A program made the position numbers and the translations under genes. Positions 19,088-28,646 of a stretch of 64,000 bases of DNA are shown one piece after another. The notes beneath the pieces were generated by a model. It saw only the letters and a list, made by a program, of their open reading frames with translations. It did no database searches and had not been told where the DNA came from. Numbering within the stretch: the first letter of the stretch is position 1; each line of letters begins with the position of its first letter. This DNA comes from Methylomonas sp. UP202. GTDB taxonomy: Bacteria > Pseudomonadota > Gammaproteobacteria > Methylococcales > Methylomonadaceae. Location: NCBI RefSeq assembly GCF_029910655.1, contig NZ_CP123897.1, forward strand, positions 4,515,547 to 4,579,546, read 5' to 3'.

Positions 19088-19719
19088 AGCTGGCCTTGGT
19101 TGCCCTGAGCGTATCCGGCGCTGATCGCGACCAACGCCCCCCGGCACTTGCTAACTTTTTCGTTGATGATTTGCGCGGCACGATCGACACTCTCGGCGAC
19201 AGCTTGCAAGCTTTGCAGGTATTCGCCGGCTTGCGAGGCTTCGATGCGCGAGTTGGCGGCGATCACTCTGGCGGCTCTGGCGGGATAGAGGATGCCGCTT
19301 AACTGGTTTAATAAATCATCGACGTGAATCGAAAATTCGCCGTGACAGGCTTCCGCCTGCTGTCGAGCCGTTTCCCGTACCCGTAGCAACGAATCGGCGT
19401 GACGAGCACCCGCCGCTGCCGCGACCGCCAAATCAAAGTGCCGATTGGCCTCCCGCATTCGCTGCTCGGCAACCGTCAAACGGTATAAGTTCAAGGTATC
19501 CGCGTTGATCCGGTTGACCACCGCCATCGTGTCCTTGGCCAACTCGTTGATGAAATCGGTGATCGGCTTGAAGCCCTTGGCCTTCTCGCCGGCCCGAAAC
19601 GCAATCGCCTTGGCATTCGCCGCTGCCAACGAAATCTCCTTGGCGACCTGTAATACCGCGTTCAATTCGGCTGCAATCGAAGCAACCGCGACGAATTGTG
19701 AACTAGTTGAACTCCGCAT
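19084..19719 (-). CDS. Small soluble protein with two chemoreceptor-hairpin-tip-like motifs
   Basis: A 211-residue, mostly alpha-helical, Ala-rich protein without TM segment or signal peptide. Two segments align without gaps to the methyl-accepting chemotaxis protein tip consensus (N-A-A-I-E-A-A-R-A-G-E-x-G-R-G-F): residues 35-50 'NAKAIAFRAGEKAKGF' and residues 156-173 'NSRIEASQAGEYLQSLQA', the latter followed by 'VAESVDRAA' as in the MCP 'VADEVRKLA'. A normal receptor has one tip between two long helices. The frame is open to 19923, but the ATG at 19719 avoids overlap with queC. It is coupled (ATGA) to the ODP-like gene downstream. Probably a signalling partner; CheW/CheA binding is unproven. 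Confidence 0.65.
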   Translation of the reverse strand: MRSSTSSQFVAVASIAAELNAVLQVAKEISLAAANAKAIAFRAGEKAKGFKPITDFINELAKDTMAVVNRINADTLNLYRLTVAEQRMREANRHFDLAVAAAAGARHADSLLRVRETARQQAEACHGEFSIHVDDLLNQLSGILYPARAARVIAANSRIEASQAGEYLQSLQAVAESVDRAAQIINEKVSKCRGALVAISAGYAQGNQGQL

Positions 19720-19783
19720 GATGACGCCCCAAGTCCTTGATCCGATCAAGGCAAAGCATAGCCGAGGATCGCCGAAGCGCCAT

Positions 19784-20485
19784 CTAACCGCGAACGTAAC
19801 GGGTGGGATCGGCCACGCCGGCCGCCGCGAATCCGGCCGCCCGCAATCGGCAAGCATCGCACACGCCGCAAGCCCGGCCTTCAACATCGGCGGCATAGCA
19901 AGAGACCGTGTCGGCGTAATCAACGCCCAACGCCGAACCTTGCCGAATAATGTCGGCCTTGCTCATCGCCATCAAGGGCGTGTGTATTCGGATTTGCTGG
20001 CCTTCGACGCCGGCTTTGGTCGCCAAATTCGCCATGGTCTGAAAGGCTTGGATAAATTCCGGCCGGCAGTCCGGGTAGCCGGAGTAATCGACGGCGTTAA
20101 CGCCGATGAATACGTCGCTGGCGTGCAAGACTTCGGCCCAGCCCAGCGCGTACGCCAAGAAGATCGTATTGCGAGCCGGCACATAGGTGACGGGTATGCC
20201 GGTTTGCGGCGAGGTCGGCACGGCGATCGCGCTGTCGGTCAGCGCCGATCCGCCCATCGCATTCAAACCGAGATTGAAAATCTTATGGTCGGCGACTCGA
20301 TACCGTTCGGCGATGCGCCGCGCGGCCGCCAATTCGGCATTGTGGCGTTGACCGTAATCAAAACTCAACGCGTGGCAAGCATAGCCCTGCCGAGTAGCCA
20401 ACGCCAGAACCGTAATCGAGTCCAATCCGCCCGATAACAACACAATGGCGGCTTTGCCCGCCGAATCATTTTCCTCTCGCGTCAT
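19784..20485 (-). CDS. queC: 7-cyano-7-deazaguanine synthase
   Basis: Converts 7-carboxy-7-deazaguanine to preQ0 with ATP and ammonia, for queuosine and other 7-deazaguanines. The 233-residue protein has the PP-loop '[12 protein letters not shown]' near the N-terminus and the zinc-binding cysteines near the C-terminus ('[21 protein letters not shown]'-region, residues ~193-212). The start overlaps the end of queE by 20 bases. It closes the tol-pal-cpoB-queE-queC series. Confidence 0.96.
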   Translation of the reverse strand: MTREENDSAGKAAIVLLSGGLDSITVLALATRQGYACHALSFDYGQRHNAELAAARRIAERYRVADHKIFNLGLNAMGGSALTDSAIAVPTSPQTGIPVTYVPARNTIFLAYALGWAEVLHASDVFIGVNAVDYSGYPDCRPEFIQAFQTMANLATKAGVEGQQIRIHTPLMAMSKADIIRQGSALGVDYADTVSCYAADVEGRACGVCDACRLRAAGFAAAGVADPTRYVRG

Positions 20486-21125
20486 CCCAAAGAAATTTAT
20501 GCAGTTGAATTTGAAAGCGTACCGGCAACTGGTCGGCTAGAATCCGATCAGCCAACTCGCTTGGAGCCATCTGCCCCATCACCGGCGAAAACAGCACTTG
20601 GCAGCGTTCGGCCAAACGATGTTCGTTTACTTGTTGCTTAGACCATTGATAGTCGGCCGAGTCGGCAATGACGAATTTGATTTGATCGCGTGGCGTCAGG
20701 CAATCGAGGTTCTCGTAGCGGTTGCGCGCCATTTCGCCGGAGGCCGGCGTTTTCAAGTCCATGACCTTGACGATTCGAGCATCGACACCCGAAACATCCA
20801 GTGCACCACTGGTTTCCAAGGAAACCTGATAGCCCGAGTCGGCCAACGCACTCAGTAAACTCAAGCAACCGAGCTGCGCCAGCGGCTCGCCGCCGGTCAC
20901 GGTAACGTAACGGGTCGAATATTCGCGAACCCTTTGCAAAATCGCCGAAATCGGCATTTTCTCGCCGCCGCTGAACGCGTAAGCGGTATCGCAATAAGCG
21001 CACCGTAGCGGACAGCCGGTCAGGCGGATAAACACGGTCGGCCAACCGACGCTATCCGCCTCGCCCTGCAGCGAATAAAAGATTTCGGTAATGCGTAACG
21101 ACGGTTTCGCTAGCTCGTCGGTCAT
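20466..21125 (-). CDS. queE: 7-carboxy-7-deazaguanine synthase
   Basis: Radical SAM enzyme that contracts 6-carboxy-tetrahydropterin to 7-carboxy-7-deazaguanine. The 219-residue protein has the early '[32 protein letters not shown]' region with the CxxxCxxC cluster motif (C38, C42, C45), and '[11 protein letters not shown]' as the GGE motif. It overlaps cpoB upstream by 4 bases and queC downstream by 20. Confidence 0.95.
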   Translation of the reverse strand: MTDELAKPSLRITEIFYSLQGEADSVGWPTVFIRLTGCPLRCAYCDTAYAFSGGEKMPISAILQRVREYSTRYVTVTGGEPLAQLGCLSLLSALADSGYQVSLETSGALDVSGVDARIVKVMDLKTPASGEMARNRYENLDCLTPRDQIKFVIADSADYQWSKQQVNEHRLAERCQVLFSPVMGQMAPSELADRILADQLPVRFQIQLHKFLWDDARGK

Positions 21126-22030
21126 TGCGGCATTTGCGCCAGCTTCTTAGCGGCCAGATGCGCGGCGGTGGTTCCGGGGTAGCTGGTCGTAACCCGTGTT
21201 AGATAGTCCTTGGCTTTCGCGGCGTTTTGCAGGTCGAACTCGATGTAACCGAGCTTCAGCAACGCGTCCGGCACCTTGGAGCTATTCGGATACTGACTGA
21301 CCACTTTGTTGAACGCCGCCTTGGCGGCATCGAATTCCCGGTTGATCTTGTAAGCTTCCGCCAACCAGTACTGCGCGTTGTCGGAAAATTCGCCGGCCGG
21401 ATTGGCCGCCAACAGCTCCTGAAACATCTTGATGGCCTGGCTGTTATGACCGTTCCGCAAAGTTTCGTAGGCTTGCTGATAGCGCTCCTGCTCGCTGCCG
21501 CTCGTGGCGGGACTTGGACTGGCGCTCGCGGCCCCACTGATTGCAGGCTTGACTTCAACGGGCGGGACAGTCGCGGCAACCGGTGCCGGAGCGGCCTGAC
21601 TCGCTGGCGTCGATACCGGCGATCCGGCAACCGAAGGCGGCGTAACGCCGGCCTGCGCCGGCGGAGCCGCAGGTGCCGCCGCCGTACTCGCCGCCCCGGC
21701 CTGCACCGCCGCTGCAGCCGGCGCGCCACCCGCTTGCCCGGCCGCCTGCAACGCCTGCATTCTGTCGTCCAGATCCGAATACATATTGCTTTGCTTGCGC
21801 TGCAAGTCCGCGATCGTTTGCGATTGCTCCTCGACCATGCCGCGCAGTTGTTGCACTTCCGATTGCAATTGTTCCAGCCGGCTCAACACTTCGAAGATTG
21901 CGTTGTCGGTCGGAGCCTGCACGGCATAGCCGCCCTGCTGCCCGACATCGCCGCCGTTCGCCGGAGCGGCTTGGGCCTGGGCGCCCAGGCCCAAGCCGAT
22001 ACTTGCAATCAGAAGCGCCCGCCGGCTCAT
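21122..22030 (-). CDS. cpoB: Tol-Pal-associated cell division coordinator CpoB (YbgF)
   Basis: Periplasmic protein that in E. coli links outer-membrane constriction by Tol-Pal to peptidoglycan synthesis at division. The 302-residue protein has a signal peptide (to ~residue 21), a coiled coil (~48-95, 'LEQLQSEVQQLRGMVEEQSQ'), a long Ala/Pro-rich linker (~95-185), and C-terminal TPR repeats (~185-300, 'YQQAYETLRNGHNSQAIKMF', 'AQYWLAEAYKINREFDAAKA'). The linker is longer than in E. coli. It overlaps pal by 4 bases. Confidence 0.93.
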   Translation of the reverse strand: MSRRALLIASIGLGLGAQAQAAPANGGDVGQQGGYAVQAPTDNAIFEVLSRLEQLQSEVQQLRGMVEEQSQTIADLQRKQSNMYSDLDDRMQALQAAGQAGGAPAAAAVQAGAASTAAAPAAPPAQAGVTPPSVAGSPVSTPASQAAPAPVAATVPPVEVKPAISGAASASPSPATSGSEQERYQQAYETLRNGHNSQAIKMFQELLAANPAGEFSDNAQYWLAEAYKINREFDAAKAAFNKVVSQYPNSSKVPDALLKLGYIEFDLQNAAKAKDYLTRVTTSYPGTTAAHLAAKKLAQMPQ

Positions 22031-22584
22031 TGATAGCCTACTTCAACGCGACGATTTTGTTGCCATGCGGATTCGTCGTGACCGGAAACCGCTGGTTTCT
22101 CTTCGCCGTAGCTGACGACTTCCAACTGGCCGGAACCGACCCCTTGGCTACGCATCATCCGTTCGACCGATTTGGCGCGTTGTTCGCCCAATGCAATGTT
22201 GTATTCGCTGGATCCGCGTTCGTCGGCGTGACCGGCCAGAATTACGTGCTGGTTCGGGTGGGAGGCCAGATAACGAGCGTGAGCGGCGACCACCGGCACA
22301 TAGTCTTGTTTGACTTGCGCGCTATCCAGTTCGAAATAGATCACTTGCTTGGACAACGGGTTGTTCGGATCGCTGAACTCCGGACCCAGATTCGAACCTG
22401 AGTTGAAGCCGTTACCGGAGCCGAATTGGCTGCCGGACATCGAGCCGTCGTTGTAGCCGCTGGTCGACGCGTCGCTACCTTGGGTCGCGTCGCCCAGACC
22501 GTTTTCGCTTTCGTCGGTCGAGCTACAGCCGCTTGCCAAAACGGCGATCATCGCCAAAGCCAGAGTTTTTTTGCTAAGTGTCAT
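22027..22584 (-). CDS. pal: Peptidoglycan-associated lipoprotein Pal
   Basis: Outer-membrane lipoprotein that binds peptidoglycan and TolB. The start at 22584 has GGAG 6 bases upstream, so the ATG at 22608 is not used; the product has 185 residues. Lipobox 'LASGCSS' follows a short signal, then a Gly/Ser/Asn-rich linker ('GSQFGSGNGFNSGS'), then the OmpA-like domain with 'VILAGHADERGSSEYNIALGEQRAKSVERMM', which carries the diaminopimelate-binding Asp and Arg. Encoded 63 bases after tolB. Confidence 0.96.
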   Translation of the reverse strand: MTLSKKTLALAMIAVLASGCSSTDESENGLGDATQGSDASTSGYNDGSMSGSQFGSGNGFNSGSNLGPEFSDPNNPLSKQVIYFELDSAQVKQDYVPVVAAHARYLASHPNQHVILAGHADERGSSEYNIALGEQRAKSVERMMRSQGVGSGQLEVVSYGEEKPAVSGHDESAWQQNRRVEVGYQ

Positions 22585-22647
22585 GCTGTTCTCCAAATAA
22601 AAAATCAAAGTCGATAATCGATAGTTTGCAGACTATCGCTCGGGCAA

Positions 22648-23931
22648 TCAAGGTGCCCAGGCCGGCTCGCGAACCCCGCCGTTCTCGAAGGCCAATTTCT
22701 GCTGCATCGCACCATCGGTGGATACGACGGACAGCGCCGACTTGCCGCCGCGCGTCGCCGCGAACAAAACCATGCTGCCGTTGGGCGCGAAGCTCGGCGA
22801 CTCGTCCAATCGGCCTTCGGTCAGCACGTTGACGGTCCGAGAGGCCATATCCATCACCGCGATCCGGTAATCGCCGCCGCTGCCGGTCACCATCGCCAAA
22901 CTGCGACCATCGGCCGAGAAGCGGCCGCGAGCGTTGTAATCGCCCTGGAAGGTCAGGCGACTGGCTTTACCGCCGGACGCCGGCATGATGTAAAGCTGCG
23001 GTTTACCGCCTTGGTCGGACGTGAACACGATCGAACTACCATCCGGCGACCAAGTCGGTTCGGTATCGATCGACAATCCCGAGGTCATCCGGGTCAAACT
23101 CCGGCCGGACAGATTCAGCACGTAGATGTCGGGACTACCGTCCTTGGACAGCGTAATCGCCAAGCGGCTGCCGTCGGGTGAAAACGCCGGCGCGCCGTTG
23201 ATACCCGGATAGGACGACACGCTCTCGCGCTGACCGGTAGCCAAAGTTTGTATAAAAATTTCCGAGCGCTTGGTGTGGAACGATACGTAAGCGATCTTGC
23301 TGCCGTCCGGCGACCAGGCCGGCGCCATGATAGGCTCCGGCGACTCGGCGATCGTGCGCGGATTGTAGCCGTCGGCGTCGGCCACTTGCAGCATGTATTG
23401 CTTGCCGTTGCCGCGCGCCACGCTGGTCACGTACGCGATTCGAGTATTGAACGCGCCCTTGCGCCCGGTCAACTTCTCGTAGATCAAGTCGCTGATATGG
23501 TGGGCGGCGCGGCGCAATTCGTTGGCGCCGGCGGTCAGCCGGTAACCCATCAACAATTGGCCGTTATGGACATTGAACAAATGGAACTGAATGTTGAAGC
23601 TGCCGCCGTTGCCGACGACCTGACCGATGACGACGTAGTCCTGGCCTAATACCTGCCAATCCTTGAAATTGACGCGTTCTGGCTCGGTCGGCTTGGTCAA
23701 CATATCGTCTTCGGACAGCGTTTTGAAAAAACCGCTGCCGCCCAAGTCGGCGCTAACCACATCCGACAATTTGACATTGCCGACGGCGCCCTGCTGACCG
23801 AACGGGACGATGGCGATGGGCACCGCAGTTTGCGAGCCCTTGGTGATTTCTATTGTCAAACCGGCGGCCTGAGCGACGGAAAGTATCGAAGCCAACAGGC
23901 CGACGACTAATATTCGGGGGATTAACATCAT
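22648..23931 (-). CDS. tolB: Tol-Pal system beta-propeller protein TolB
   Basis: Periplasmic protein that cycles between Pal and TolA. The 427-residue protein has a signal peptide ending near 'SVAQA', an N-terminal alpha/beta domain (~25-165) and a six-bladed propeller with repeated '[11 protein letters not shown]', '[12 protein letters not shown]', '[12 protein letters not shown]', '[12 protein letters not shown]' blades. It is 21 bases downstream of tolA. Confidence 0.96.
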   Translation of the reverse strand: MMLIPRILVVGLLASILSVAQAAGLTIEITKGSQTAVPIAIVPFGQQGAVGNVKLSDVVSADLGGSGFFKTLSEDDMLTKPTEPERVNFKDWQVLGQDYVVIGQVVGNGGSFNIQFHLFNVHNGQLLMGYRLTAGANELRRAAHHISDLIYEKLTGRKGAFNTRIAYVTSVARGNGKQYMLQVADADGYNPRTIAESPEPIMAPAWSPDGSKIAYVSFHTKRSEIFIQTLATGQRESVSSYPGINGAPAFSPDGSRLAITLSKDGSPDIYVLNLSGRSLTRMTSGLSIDTEPTWSPDGSSIVFTSDQGGKPQLYIMPASGGKASRLTFQGDYNARGRFSADGRSLAMVTGSGGDYRIAVMDMASRTVNVLTEGRLDESPSFAPNGSMVLFAATRGGKSALSVVSTDGAMQQKLAFENGGVREPAWAP

Positions 23932-23952
23932 TTTCTAGGGTTCCGTTACGGG

Positions 23953-25467
23953 TTATTCCGGCTTAAACACAAAGGTAAATACTCTAAATTCCTGATTGAA
24001 CAGATTCCTGTCCTGCGGGACCGGCAATGGCGACGCTTTTCTAACGGCGTTTTCGGCCGAACGATCGAAAATCGGATCGCCGCTGCTGCTAACGACCACC
24101 GCATCCATGACATCGCCGCTAGCCAGCAATTTTACCTGAATTGTACATTTCAAGCCCTGCGTCGCGCTGATTGGCCGAGTCCAAGCGCCCTCGACCTTAC
24201 GGGCGATCGCGTCCTTGGCGGCCGAGCTGGCTTGCTTATCCGACTCGGCTTTCGCGGCCGCCGCGGCAGCGGCTTCCGCCGCCTTGCGTTCCTGTTCGGC
24301 TTTTTCGGCGGCGGCAATCGCGGCTTGCCGCTCTTGTTCGGCCTTGGCCTTGGCGGCGGCCTCGGCGGCCAAGCGCTCTTTTTCAGCCTTTTCCGCTTTT
24401 TCGGCCGCCAACTTGGCCTGACGGTCTTTTTCGGCTTTGGCTTTAGCCTCGGCTTCCGCCGCCAAGCGCTCCTTCTCGGCTTTTTCGGCGGCGAGCTTTG
24501 CTTGACGGTCTTTTTCGGCTTTCTCGGCGGCCAGTTGTTTTTCCTTCTCGGCCTTAGCTCGCGCTTCGGCTTCGGCGGCTTGCTTGGCTTTTTCCGCGTT
24601 CAGCGCGGCCTGCCGGTCTTTCTCAACCTTGGCCCTTTCCGCCGCCAGTTGTTGCTCTCGTTCGGCCTTGGCTTTGGATTCCGCCTGTTTTAACTGTTCC
24701 TGCCGCTTCGCTTCCTCGGCTTTTTGTTCCTGTAGCTTTTTTTGCTGCTCCAGTACTTTTTGCTCCTGCAGCTTCTTCTCTTGCTCCAGTTTCTTGCTTT
24801 CGGCTTCTTGTTGTTGCTTGAGCTTGGCCTCTTCCGCCAGTTTTTGTTCCTTGAGCTTGGCTTCGCGCTCCGCTTCCTGCTGCTTCTGCTTTTCCAGCTG
24901 TTTGAGTTTTTCTACTTCTCGTTGCTTTTCCAGCGCCACTTGCTTTTCCAAGGCCGCTTGCTTTTCCGCGATTTCCCTTTGCTTCTCCAGTTCGGCCTGC
25001 TTCTGCTTCTCGGCGGCTTCCTTGGCTTTTTTCTCTTCCAGAGTTCGCCGTTCCTTGGCCTCCTCTAGCTTTTTTTCCTCTTCCTTGCGCTTGGCGGCCA
25101 GTTGTTCTTGCCGCTTTTGCTCTTCCAAAGCCTCTTGCTTTCGGCGCTCCGCCGCTTCTTGAATTTTCTGTTCTTCCAGCACTCGCTGTTTTTTGGCTTG
25201 CTGCAAGGCCTGTTCTTCGGCTTTCCGGGCATTTTCCAGTTGTTGTTGGTGCTCGACCTCGGCTTGATGCTTATTGGCTTCGTTTTGTTTCAAGCGCTCT
25301 GCTTCGGCATCGATTTCGGCGCCGTCGAGGATCGTGGCTTCGATAACTTCAGCCGGCGGCGCGGTCCGAGCCGTATCACTGTCGGTCAGGAAGCTGATAC
25401 TGAACAGCAACACGATCAATATATGTAAAGCGACCGCCAGGACAAACGAGGGTTTGAAATTTCTCAT
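23953..25467 (-). CDS. tolA: Tol-Pal system inner-membrane protein TolA
   Basis: Couples the TolQ-TolR proton-driven motor to TolB-Pal at the outer membrane. The 504-residue protein has one N-terminal TM segment (~residues 9-27), then a very long Lys/Glu/Ala/Gln helical region (~60-410) with many 'AEKERLAAEAEAKAKAEKDR'-type repeats, then a C-terminal TolA/TonB-like domain (~420-504, 'GLKCTIQVKLLASGDVMDAVV'). The helical stalk is longer than in E. coli TolA (421 residues in total). The opposite strand shows long Ser/Leu/Phe-rich open frames, which are shadows of the repeats. Confidence 0.95.
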   Translation of the reverse strand: MRNFKPSFVLAVALHILIVLLFSISFLTDSDTARTAPPAEVIEATILDGAEIDAEAERLKQNEANKHQAEVEHQQQLENARKAEEQALQQAKKQRVLEEQKIQEAAERRKQEALEEQKRQEQLAAKRKEEEKKLEEAKERRTLEEKKAKEAAEKQKQAELEKQREIAEKQAALEKQVALEKQREVEKLKQLEKQKQQEAEREAKLKEQKLAEEAKLKQQQEAESKKLEQEKKLQEQKVLEQQKKLQEQKAEEAKRQEQLKQAESKAKAEREQQLAAERAKVEKDRQAALNAEKAKQAAEAEARAKAEKEKQLAAEKAEKDRQAKLAAEKAEKERLAAEAEAKAKAEKDRQAKLAAEKAEKAEKERLAAEAAAKAKAEQERQAAIAAAEKAEQERKAAEAAAAAAAKAESDKQASSAAKDAIARKVEGAWTRPISATQGLKCTIQVKLLASGDVMDAVVVSSSGDPIFDRSAENAVRKASPLPVPQDRNLFNQEFRVFTFVFKPE

Positions 25468-25476
25468 GCGCTATCG

Positions 25477-25935
25477 TTATTTACTCTCGGGCGGGGGCGA
25501 GGTCATCAAACCAACCTTGGGGGCGCCGGTCTTTTTCAATTCCACCATCACTTTAACGATACTGCCGTAATCCACTTCGTGGTCGCCGCGCACGTAAAGC
25601 TGGGCTTTCGGATTGTTTTTGAACACGGCGGCAACCCGAGTCTTGACGGTATCGACATCGACCGGCGTATCGGCCTCTTCGTCGCCATTGCCGATATCGA
25701 CGTAAAGACTGCCATCCTTCTTGATCGACACGATGACCGGGACTTGATCCTGTAGATCGACCGACTCGGCTTCCGCTTGTGGCAGCTCGACATCGACGCC
25801 GGTCTGGACCAGCGGCGCGGTAATCATGAAGATCATCAACAAAACGAAGGTGACGTCGATGTAAGGCACGACGTTGATTTCGGCCATGACGCCGCGTTTT
25901 TTCCGCGATCTGCGATTGCTGCCACCGACGTTCAT
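25477..25935 (-). CDS. tolR: Tol-Pal system protein TolR
   Basis: ExbD/TolR-family subunit of the inner-membrane motor. The 152-residue protein has a short cytoplasmic N-terminus ('NRRSRKKRGVMAEINVVP') and one TM helix beginning 'YIDVTFVLLMIFMI', with the essential proton-carrying Asp at residue 27. The periplasmic domain follows. The start overlaps the end of tolQ by 4 bases. Confidence 0.96.
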   Translation of the reverse strand: MNVGGSNRRSRKKRGVMAEINVVPYIDVTFVLLMIFMITAPLVQTGVDVELPQAEAESVDLQDQVPVIVSIKKDGSLYVDIGNGDEEADTPVDVDTVKTRVAAVFKNNPKAQLYVRGDHEVDYGSIVKVMVELKKTGAPKVGLMTSPPPESK

Positions 25936-26609
25936 TTGCTGTGCGCCTGTCTTTGCAAAAGGACCACGAATTCGTCAACGAACAACTCGTAGCGACCGGC
26001 CAAGCGATCCAATCGAGTCGAGAAACGGTTGTAGGCGATCACCGCCGGAATCGCCGCGAACAAGCCGATCGCCGTGGCAATCAAAGCCTCGGAAATACCC
26101 GGTGCGACGTTGGATAAAGTGGCATTCTTGATTTCGCCCAGTGCCCGAAACGAGTTCATGATGCCCCAAACCGTGCCGAACAGACCGATATACGGACTGG
26201 TCGAACCGACGGTAGCCAGAAACGGCAAGGTCTCATCCAGCCGATCCAGTTCGCGCGAAAGTTCGATGCGCATCGCCCGTTGCGCGCTTTCCACTTGTAC
26301 CGACGGCTCGACGTCGCCTTTCTGGCGCATCCGCGCGAATTCGCGATAGCCCGCCAAAAAGATTTTTTCGATGCCTTCCGGCTCGAAACGGTCGCTGGAC
26401 ATTTTTTTATACAGTTCGGCCAGACCGACTCCGGACCAGAATTCGTCCTCGAAATCGTCGGTAATCTCGATCGCCTGCTTCAACTCCTTGCGTTTGGAGA
26501 AGATGAAAGTCCATGAAGCAACCGACGCCGACAGCAAAATGAACATGACGAACTGAACGACAAAACTGGCTTCTTTAACCAGCGTCAGGATGGATAAATC
26601 GGTATTCAT
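25932..26609 (-). CDS. tolQ: Tol-Pal system protein TolQ
   Basis: ExbB/TolQ-family channel subunit of 225 residues with three TM segments: ~15-37, and ~135-160 and ~170-195 in 'LPFLATVGSTSPYIGLFGTVWGIM' and 'ISEALIATAIGLFAAIPAVIAYN'. The conserved Thr residues of the ion path (VGSTSPYIGL, ALIATAIGL) are present. It shares one base with ybgC and overlaps tolR by 4 bases. Confidence 0.96.
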   Translation of the reverse strand: MNTDLSILTLVKEASFVVQFVMFILLSASVASWTFIFSKRKELKQAIEITDDFEDEFWSGVGLAELYKKMSSDRFEPEGIEKIFLAGYREFARMRQKGDVEPSVQVESAQRAMRIELSRELDRLDETLPFLATVGSTSPYIGLFGTVWGIMNSFRALGEIKNATLSNVAPGISEALIATAIGLFAAIPAVIAYNRFSTRLDRLAGRYELFVDEFVVLLQRQAHSK

Positions 26610-27016
26610 CAGTTTAGGGTTTCCAAAATGGCAAGGGGAATCGGTTTAGGTTTCATCGTTTGCGCGTCGAGACAGGCAATGCGAATCTCGCCGCTGGCTA
26701 ATTGGTCTTGGCCGCGCATCAGGGTTTGAGCAAAGGTCAGATTGGTTTTTTGATGCTCGACGACCGAGGCGGTGGCCTGCAGCAAATCGTTAAAGCGAGC
26801 CGGTTTCAGGTAATCGACCCTCACCGAACGGACCACGAAAATCAGATTTTGTTCGCGTAACAGTTGGTCTTGCTCGAAGCCGCGATCGCGCAACATTTCG
26901 GTGCGGGCGCGCTCGAAAAACTTCAGGTAATTGGCGTAAAACACGACGCCCCCGGCATCGGTATCCTCGTAGTAGACGCGGACCGGCCAACTGAATGCGC
27001 TATTTGACAAGGTCAT
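26609..27016 (-). CDS. ybgC: Tol-Pal-associated acyl-CoA thioesterase YbgC
   Basis: Hotdog-fold thioesterase of 135 residues. The signature '[26 protein letters not shown]' contains the catalytic Asp. It heads the tol genes in the conserved ybgC-tolQRAB order and overlaps ruvB by 4 bases. In E. coli it is linked to acyl-carrier-protein and phospholipid metabolism rather than being part of the Tol machine. Confidence 0.94.
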   Translation of the reverse strand: MTLSNSAFSWPVRVYYEDTDAGGVVFYANYLKFFERARTEMLRDRGFEQDQLLREQNLIFVVRSVRVDYLKPARFNDLLQATASVVEHQKTNLTFAQTLMRGQDQLASGEIRIACLDAQTMKPKPIPLAILETLN

Positions 27017-28050
27017 AAACTAAAGAGGTCGTCGCTGCCCGGTTCTTGGTTGGGCGCCGGCAAACCGAAGTGACTGTAAGCTTTATGCGTGACTACCCGC
27101 CCTCGGGGCGTCCGCATGATAAATCCCTGCTGTAACAAATAAGGTTCCAATACATCTTCGACGGTGCCGCGCTCCTCGCTGATGGCCGCCGCCAAGGTAT
27201 CCAACCCGACCGGCCCGCCCTGAAAGTGTTCAATCATCGCTAAAAGCAATTTACGATCCAACATGTCGAAACCGTGTTGGTCGATTTTCAACATCGCCAA
27301 GGCCCGCTGGGCAATATCCCGATTGACGACCCCGTTTCCCATTACCTCGGCAAAATCGCGTACCCGTCTCAAGAGACGATTGGCGATTCTGGGCGTACCG
27401 CGCGAGCGGCACGCGATCTCGTCGGCACCCCCGCTGTCCATGCCGATGCCCAGCATGGCCGCGGAACGCGTCACGATACTGGCCAGTTCCTCGATGCTGT
27501 AAAACTCCAGGCGTTGCACGATCCCGAAACGGTCTCTGAGCGGCGAAGTCAGCAATCCGGCCCGCGTTGTCGCGCCGATCAGCGTGAACGGCGGCAAGTC
27601 CAGCTTTATCGACCGGGCGGCCGGACCTTCGCCTATTATAATATCAATTTGGTAGTCTTCCATAGCCGGATACAGCACCTCTTCGACCGCCGGACTCAAG
27701 CGATGGATCTCGTCTATGAACAATACGTCGTGCGCTTGCAGATTGGTCAGCAAGGCCGCCAAATCGCCGGCTTTGTCGAGCACCGGCCCGGATGTCTGCC
27801 GAATGCTGACATTCATTTCGGCGGCGACGATATTGGCCAGCGTGGTTTTTCCCAAACCCGGCGGCCCGAAAATCAGTACATGATCCAGAGCCTCGGCACG
27901 ACTAACCGCCGCCTGGATGAAAATCTCCATTTGTTGGCGCAATTCGGTTTGCCCAACGTAATCCTTCAATCGGCGCGGTCGGATGGCGCGATCTTGACGT
28001 TCTTCGTCGCCGCTGCCGCTGGCGCTGATCAGCCGGTCGCTCTCTATCAT
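27013..28050 (-). CDS. ruvB: Holliday junction branch migration ATPase RuvB
   Basis: AAA+ motor that drives branch migration with RuvA. The 345-residue protein shows Walker A '[15 protein letters not shown]', Walker B '[12 protein letters not shown]', the sensor segment '[20 protein letters not shown]', and the C-terminal winged helix ('[18 protein letters not shown]'). It overlaps ruvA and ybgC by 4 bases each. Confidence 0.97.
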   Translation of the reverse strand: MIESDRLISASGSGDEERQDRAIRPRRLKDYVGQTELRQQMEIFIQAAVSRAEALDHVLIFGPPGLGKTTLANIVAAEMNVSIRQTSGPVLDKAGDLAALLTNLQAHDVLFIDEIHRLSPAVEEVLYPAMEDYQIDIIIGEGPAARSIKLDLPPFTLIGATTRAGLLTSPLRDRFGIVQRLEFYSIEELASIVTRSAAMLGIGMDSGGADEIACRSRGTPRIANRLLRRVRDFAEVMGNGVVNRDIAQRALAMLKIDQHGFDMLDRKLLLAMIEHFQGGPVGLDTLAAAISEERGTVEDVLEPYLLQQGFIMRTPRGRVVTHKAYSHFGLPAPNQEPGSDDLFSL

Positions 28051-28646
28051 TTAACGGCTCCGCGCAGGGCCTGGCGAATGATGTCCTCGCAGCTTTTATC
28101 GTCTTCGGCCACCGCTCGGACCATTTTTTCGGCTTCCGACGACTTATAGCCGAGCGCGCAGAGAGCGCTGACGGCCTCTTGCCTAGCTCCGGCCGGCATG
28201 CGTGCCGCCGCTTGCTGGGTCGTCCGCGACGCGGGCTCACCGATGTCCGGTAGCCGGCCGCGCATTTCGATGATCAATCGCTCCGCCGTTTTCTGGCCGA
28301 CGCCTGGCAAACGCACCAAACTCTTGGCGTCGTTATCGTCGACACAACGGTAGAACTCGTCGATACTTTGGCCAGACAATATCGTCAATGCCAATTTAGG
28401 CCCTACGCCGTTGACTTTAATCAGGGTTTTGAACAGCAAACGCTCGTTTTCGGTCGCGAAGCCGAACAGAATATGCGCGTCCTCGCGCACCACTAGGTGG
28501 GTATGTAAACGCACCTCCTCGCCCAAAGCCGGCAAATCGTAAAACGTGGTCATCGGCGCCTCGACTTCGTAGCCGACGCCTTGCACGTCCAAAACCAATT
28601 GCGGCGGCGCCTTGTGGATTAATTTACCGCGCAGAAATCCGATCAT
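28047..28646 (-). CDS. ruvA: Holliday junction branch migration protein RuvA
   Basis: Tetrameric junction-binding protein. The ATG at 28646 gives '[20 protein letters not shown]', the standard RuvA N-terminus, and 199 residues; the open frame further upstream lies inside ruvC. The helix-hairpin-helix segments ('[18 protein letters not shown]', '[19 protein letters not shown]') and the C-terminal RuvB-binding domain ('[20 protein letters not shown]') are clear. It overlaps ruvC by 4 bases (ATGA). Confidence 0.97.
   Translation of the reverse strand: MIGFLRGKLIHKAPPQLVLDVQGVGYEVEAPMTTFYDLPALGEEVRLHTHLVVREDAHILFGFATENERLLFKTLIKVNGVGPKLALTILSGQSIDEFYRCVDDNDAKSLVRLPGVGQKTAERLIIEMRGRLPDIGEPASRTTQQAAARMPAGARQEAVSALCALGYKSSEAEKMVRAVAEDDKSCEDIIRQALRGAVK

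Noticed and set aside
21227..22033. 268-codon plus-strand frame opposite cpoB
   Set aside because: Arg-rich with no motif; cpoB on minus is supported by its TPR repeats and operon context.
24171..25428. Ser/Phe/Leu-rich plus-strand frames opposite tolA
   Set aside because: Antisense shadows of Lys/Glu/Ala codons in the TolA stalk.
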